From: CAWUJK01 sp964586815
Lineage (GTDB): Bacteria; Patescibacteriota; Gracilibacteria; BD1-5; UBA6164
DNA: 10,531 bases
NCBI GenBank assembly: GCA_964586815.1
Contig: CAZPIB010000032.1
Span: forward strand, 1-10,531
Direction: 5' to 3'
The first letter of the stretch is position 1. Each line of letters opens with the position of its first letter. The translations under genes and the position numbers were made by a program. The notes below the pieces were generated by a model, which was given only the letters and a program-made list of their open reading frames with translations, did no database searches and was not told the origin of the DNA. Shown here piece by piece: positions 7,291-10,531 of this stretch.

Positions 7291-8651
7291 TGAAAAACAA
7301 TTTAGAAAATCTTGAATTAAAACTTCTTAAAGCAATAAAAGAAGATAATGAAAAATTAGATAAAATAGATGCTGAATTCAAAAAAGAATTTAGTTCTTTT
7401 TTTGAGCTTTTATTTAAAAATGTAAATTTATGATTTAAAAGATTTGTAAATGTAGGTTTTCAGCTTAATAAATTAAAAAATCCAGAAAAAAATAATATAG
7501 AAATATTGAATAGTGTATTTATTAAAGCAGTAGATATTTTAGCAATTAATACTGAAAAAAAAGAAATATTAAAAAATAATCTTAATAAATTCTTTGTAGA
7601 AAAATGACTTAATATTATAGATATTTCTGAAAATTTTATAAAAAATACTGATTTACATAAAGATAAAAATTTTCCACTTTTGGAAAATTTAGAAAAATAT
7701 TGAGAAATAGATACAAATGATTTATTAAAAATAAGTTTACAATTTAAAGAAACTAAAAATTTTTTAGATAGTATTTCAGACTTGAATGAAAACAAAAAAG
7801 AATTAATTAAAAAAAATTTTTTCTTATTAAATAATACAAAAAGTGAAAATAGAATTGAAGAATTTCAAAATGATTTTAATCAAGAAATTAGAGCTTCTAA
7901 AAATATCAAAATTTATCCAAAAGTATTAAAGTTTATTTGAAAAAACTATTCAAAATTAAAGTTAAAAAATAAAATTGAATCAAAAAAAGATATATTAAAA
8001 AGAATATTTAAAACAATTTTTCTGAAATTTTATAGATTACAAGATTCATGAATTGATATATATGGAATTTTAAAAAAAATTGATAACTTAAATGATTTAG
8101 ATTCTATGATTAGCTTACTTTTAAATTTTTTTGAAGAATTAAAGCTAAATCCTAATTTGACTAAAAATTATATTATATCCGATAATATTGATTACATAGA
8201 AGAGATTTGAATAGAAGCTGAAGAAAATAAAGATAAAATTTTATTTTTTGAAAAAAATAAAATTAAAGCGAGTAAATTATTAGAAAATACTGAAAAATCT
8301 ATAACAGTTTCAGAATTATCTGGATTACTAGATGAGGATATTGATTTAATTGGACTTAAATTTATAAATAAAAATTCTATTAATCCTTTATCAGGATGAG
8401 TATTAGTTGAAAATAATATAAGAAGTAATAAAGATAAAATAGAGAAAGAAGGATTAAAAAAAGAATTAATTTTAGAGGAATATTTTGAAGAATTAAAATT
8501 ATATTTTGAAGAATTAGAAAAGAAAAAAATAAAATTATTTTTAGATTGAAATTATGATGATTTAGATTTAATAAATTTTGAATTACTAGAATTAATTCTA
8601 AAATTAGAAAAGATACAAAATCTTTTGTGAATTAATGAATCATGATTATAG
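7290..8651 (+). CDS. Uncharacterised helical protein coupled to htpX
   Basis: A 453-residue protein (TGA as Gly) that I do not recognise. It has no signal peptide, no clear membrane segment, no cysteine-rich or nucleotide-binding motif. It is rich in Lys, Glu, Asn, Leu and Ile and looks largely alpha-helical. The N-terminal segment NLELKLLKAIKEDNEKLDKI is amphipathic. The centre has repeated hydrophobic helices (ILKRIFKTIFLKFYRLQDSG; MISLLLNFFEELKLNPNL). The C-terminal part starts with a less helical patch (TVSELSGLLDEDIDLIGLKF, PLSGGVLVENN) and ends in acidic coiled coil (EEYFEELKLYFEELEKKK). Its ATG lies in the htpX stop codon, implying co-expression and perhaps a link to membrane quality control, which is inference. 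It is a genuine gene since the frame is open throughout and the opposite strand shows only a shadow frame. Confidence 0.8.
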
Positions 8652-8687
8652 TAAAAATACTATTTTATATTAATAAAAAAATAATCT

Positions 8688-9290
8688 ATGAAAAAAATAA
8701 TTTTTACTATAGCTTTATTAGCTATTACTTGATTAGTTTCAGCATATTCTTATGAAGAATTAACTTCTGCTAATAATTTAGCTGTTAAATGAATAATACA
8801 AAATCATTCTTGAAATCCTGTGGATTATAATTTAGGTTCATATGTTTTAAGGCAAGAAATAGCCCTTATATCTAGAAGAGTTTCAGGAATAAATGAAGAA
8901 CTTACATGCAAAAATATTTTTAGTGATGTAACTTCTACTGATCCAAATTCTTGGGTTTGTAAAAATGTAGAAGCACTTGTTTTAAATAATCTTATTTCTG
9001 CAAATGAAGAATTTAATCCAGAAGATAATATTTCAAAATCAGAAGCATTAATAATGTTTATTAAGTCTATTTGATTCCCAAATTTTGAGATAAAAGATCC
9101 TGATAATTGGCAAGAAGAAGTAGTTGCTTTTGCTGTAAAAAATTGAGTAGTTGAGAATTTTACTGATTATGATGCTGATGCAGAAAGATGATGGATTTTT
9201 AAAATAGCTGATTTTTCAATACAAATAAAAGAAGAAAGAGTAAAAAAATGAACTTGGAAGAAAAAACTTATAAGTGATGAAGCTTTATAA
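8688..9290 (+). CDS. Small secreted SLH-domain-like protein
   Basis: A 200-residue protein with a clear Sec signal peptide, MKKIIFTIALLAITGLVSA then YS. The mature part resembles S-layer homology repeats. Unit 1 is about residues 22-65 (AVKGIIQNH..YVLRQEIALISRRVSGI). Unit 2 is about 74-125: CKNIFSDVTSTDPNSWVC, EALVLNNLISANEEFNPEDN, ISKSEALIMFIKSIG. Unit 3 is divergent (PDNWQEEVVAFAVKNGVVEN). The FSDV...AL..N.LI.....F.P...I...EAL order is the SLH consensus. SLH units usually bind cell-wall polymers, so surface attachment is likely; there is no large passenger domain. C74 and C91 flank the start of unit 2 and could form a disulfide. It lies 36 bases after the uncharacterised gene and 12 before the next, so an operon with htpX is plausible. 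Confidence 0.78.
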
Positions 9291-9302
9291 AAAATAAATT
9301 TT

Positions 9303-9572
9303 ATGATAAATAAAAAATTACTTACAAACTTAAGAGAACAAGTAGATACACTTGATTCTGAAATTTTATATTTATTATTTAGAAGATCTCAAATAGTAAA
9401 TGAAATCTTAAAAATAAAAAAACAAAAAAAACTACCTGCTTTACAAGAAGATATATGGAAGCAAGTTTTAGATGAAAAAATAGAAATCTGAAAGGAATTT
9501 TGACTTAAAAAAGAATTTGTAGAAGATATCTGGAATAGAATCAATAAAGAGACTTTAAAAATAGAAAAATAA
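9303..9572 (+). CDS. Chorismate mutase-fold (AroQ-type) protein with altered active site
   Basis: An 89-residue all-helical protein of AroQ-domain size. It aligns without gaps from about residue 10 with the E. coli PheA mutase domain as I recall it: LREQVDTLDSEILYLLFRRSQIVNEILKIKK corresponds to [30 protein letters not shown]. The substrate-binding R11, R28 and K39 are kept. However D48, R51 and E52 of the E. coli enzyme are replaced by Q48, I51 and W52, and Q88 by E88. The protein may therefore be a poor or inactive mutase, or bind a different ligand. Glutamate at the Q88 position also occurs in yeast mutase. No other shikimate or aromatic amino acid gene is nearby. The 12-base gap from the SLH gene suggests it ends that operon. 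A T-box-type module follows on the same strand. Confidence 0.75.
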
Positions 9573-9635
9573 AATCTTTACAAAATCTAGAAAATTATTA
9601 AACTAGTTTTTAGTTAATAAAATATTTATTTATTG

Positions 9636-9753
9636 AAACTATAATGGAAAGTAGTGGAGAGTATATACTTTATTATTAAAGTTAAAAAATTGGGTGGAAC
9701 CGTTCTTAATAAGAACCCCAAAAATTATAAATAATTATAATTTTTGGGGTTTT
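9636..9753 (+). promoter_or_regulatory. T-box-like leader: short upstream hairpin, canonical antiterminator, terminator
   Basis: The T-box core GGGTGGAACCG is at 9692-9702. It folds as the textbook antiterminator: helix A1 TTGGG/CCCAA (9690-9694 with 9717-9721), the seven-base bulge TGGAACC (9695-9701) that binds the tRNA acceptor end, helix A2 GTTCTT/AAGAAC (9702-9707 with 9711-9716) and an AAT loop. The competing terminator shares the CCC. Upstream, GGAGAGTA (9656-9663) resembles the AGTA side of a Stem I S-turn. Only one short hairpin is evident there: ATAAT..AAAGTA (9641-9652) with TACTTT.ATTAT (about 9666-9676). No full Stem I with distal loops or a GAA-specifier side fits between this and the core. 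T-boxes sense uncharged tRNA and control aminoacyl-tRNA synthetase or amino acid genes; the tRNA specificity cannot be read here. Confidence 0.72.
9714..9753 (+). terminator. Terminator hairpin of the T-box module
   Basis: Bases 9714-9730 (AACCCCAAAAATTATAA) pair perfectly with 9735-9751 over a four-base ATAA loop, ending in T residues to 9753. The CCCC strand is also needed by the antiterminator, so the two structures exclude each other. It lies 23 bases before the transposase start codon and also ends transcription from the upstream operon. Confidence 0.85.
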
Positions 9754-9776
9754 ATAGTATTTGAAAATAAAAATTT

Positions 9777-10436
9777 ATGGATATAGAATATAAATTTAAT
9801 TATAAGTATAATCCAAAATCCAATAGATTGGAAAATTATGATTATTCTGAGAATTGATGATATTTTATTACAATTTGTACAAAAGATAGGCAGGAATATT
9901 TTGGGGAAATCATTGAAGGTGAAATGATTTTGAATGAATACTGAAAGGTTGTAGAAAAATTTTATTTAGAAATTCCTAATCATTTTAAAAATATAATTAT
10001 TGATGAATTTGTAATAATGCCAAATCATATTCATTTTATTATATTTATTGATAAGAAAAATGTTTTGTGAAATAATGAAGATGTTTTGTGAAATAAGGAA
10101 GATGTTTTGTGAAATAAGGAAGATGTTTTGTGAAATAAAAAAGATGTAGCAGTGCTACATCTCTACGGAAATGATGATGAGAAATTTTCAAAAAAATATT
10201 ATTCAAATATTTCACCTAAAAAATGAGAATTATGAACAATTATAAGATCATTTAAATCTATTTGTACAAGAGAAATAAATAAATTAGAATTAAACATTTA
10301 TTTTGCTTGGCAAAAAAATTATTATGATAGAATTATAAGAAATGAGGATGAGTTAAAAAGAATTAGAGTTTATATTAAAAATAATCCATTAAAATGGGAA
10401 TTAGAAAAAGATAATGAATTATGAATTTTTATATAA
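9777..10436 (+). CDS. REP-associated tyrosine transposase (RAYT, Y1/HUH family)
   Basis: A 219-residue single-strand transposase of the IS200-like REP-associated group. Family landmarks in order: NYDYSENGGYFITICTKDR, YFGEIIEGEMILNEYGK, the HUH motif MPNHIHFII (H84, H86), the helix ISPKKGELGTIIRSFKS, and WQKNYYDRIIRNEDELKRI with the catalytic tyrosine probably Y183 (or Y182), then YIKNNPLKWE. All motifs appear intact, so it may be active. Between the HUH motif and the next helix is an insertion: four copies of a heptapeptide like DVLGNKE, then DVAVLHLYGND encoded by a REP-like palindrome. It uses TGA for glycine at conserved sites, so it is adapted to this genetic code. RAYTs are domesticated single-copy transposases thought to spread REP palindromes. 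It follows a T-box terminator, and a second palindrome lies 24 bases after its stop. Confidence 0.93.
10059..10142 (+). repeat. Four tandem 21-base in-frame repeats inside the transposase gene
   Basis: Four units close to GATGTTTTGTGAAATAAGGA+A run from 10059 to 10142, differing at only a few positions (first unit AAT..AATGAA, last ending AAAAAA). Each encodes (D/N)VLGN(K/N)(E/K) in frame, with glycine as TGA, so under the standard code each unit would carry a stop. The length keeps the frame. It forms a linker right after the HUH motif. Confidence 0.95.
10143..10166 (+). repeat. REP-like palindrome within the transposase coding sequence
   Basis: GATGTAGCA and TGCTACATC form a perfect 9-bp palindrome around a single G (10143-10161), followed by TCTAC (10162-10166). 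The ...CATCTCTAC end resembles the GTAGAG-type palindromes that accompany RAYT genes. It is translated as DVAVLHLY. The copy at 10461-10484 is its inverted counterpart with one mismatch in 24 bases. Confidence 0.85.
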
Positions 10437-10460
10437 ATAAGAATAGTTAAATATTTAAAT

Positions 10461-10484
10461 GTAGAGATGTAGCACTACTACATC
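10461..10484 (-). repeat. Inverted REP-like palindrome downstream of the transposase
   Basis: GTAGAG followed by ATGTAGCACTACTACATC. The arms GATGTAG and CTACATC pair over a five-base loop. Its reverse complement matches 10143-10166 at 23 of 24 positions. It lies in the 95 bases after the RAYT stop, which otherwise hold only AT-rich sequence to the window end with no gene seen. Confidence 0.85.
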
Positions 10485-10531
10485 TTAAAAACCACATTTT
10501 AAAAATATAAAAAATAAAATATTTAAAAATT

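Noticed and set aside
7460..7795. Minus-strand 111-residue frame, rich in Phe, Ser and Lys
   Set aside because: It lies entirely opposite the long uncharacterised gene, whose frame is open through TGA as Gly and coupled to htpX; the minus frame is a composition artefact.
259..9491. Many apparently broken or very short genes when read with the standard code
   Set aside because: The breaks are all TGA codons at conserved glycine positions; reading TGA as Gly restores full-length families, so they are not pseudogenes.
9601..9615. AACTA/TAGTT hairpin as a terminator for the chorismate-mutase-fold gene
   Set aside because: Five A-T-rich pairs and no T-run after it; the T-box terminator downstream is a much better end point.

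Overview
The window comes from a bacterium that reads TGA as glycine (translation table 25), which points to the Gracilibacteria/Absconditabacteria (SR1) branch of the Patescibacteria. Every long reading frame here contains in-frame TGA, and TGA falls on glycines that are near-invariant in known families: the LTGDKDL and GDKSDNIPG motifs of the PolA 5' nuclease, the D-N-G-A-G box of a histidine kinase, VNGVL of NusB and SGKGE of an AGOG glycosylase. Base composition is extremely AT-rich. Start codons follow A-rich leaders with no clear Shine-Dalgarno sequence. Frames cut at TGA give misleadingly short fragments, so all coordinates below are for the full recoded genes.

Layout, left to right. 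(1) Positions 1-124 are the trailer end of a type V-A (Cas12a-type) CRISPR array, whose last repeat appears to form part of its own transcription terminator. (2) A PolA-like gene (259-1593, +) holds the 5' nuclease domain and the start of the 3'-5' exonuclease domain but no polymerase. It meets, tail to tail, a secreted coiled-coil protein (1603-2421, -). (3) A two-component system follows on the minus strand: an OmpR-type regulator (3895-4590), then its membrane histidine kinase (2575-3882). (4) A plus-strand housekeeping pair encodes ribosomal protein bL32 without zinc cysteines and NusB, each followed by a hairpin terminator. (5) An AGOG-type 8-oxoguanine glycosylase/lyase (5582-6268, -) is divergent from an operon-like plus-strand series: HtpX membrane protease, an uncharacterised 453-residue protein starting inside the htpX stop codon, a small secreted SLH-type protein, and a chorismate-mutase-fold protein with altered active-site residues. 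(6) A T-box antiterminator/terminator module (about 9636-9753) precedes a REP-associated tyrosine transposase (RAYT, 9777-10436). The transposase carries a four-fold in-frame heptapeptide repeat and, inside its coding sequence, a REP-like palindrome. An inverted, nearly identical palindrome lies just after its stop codon.

The most unusual parts are the T-box lacking room for a normal Stem I and sitting directly upstream of a transposase, the REP-like element inside the transposase gene, the CRISPR repeat reused as a terminator arm, and the PolA gene cut off inside its proofreading domain. No gene-free stretch exceeds about 210 bases. No tRNA or rRNA gene was seen.
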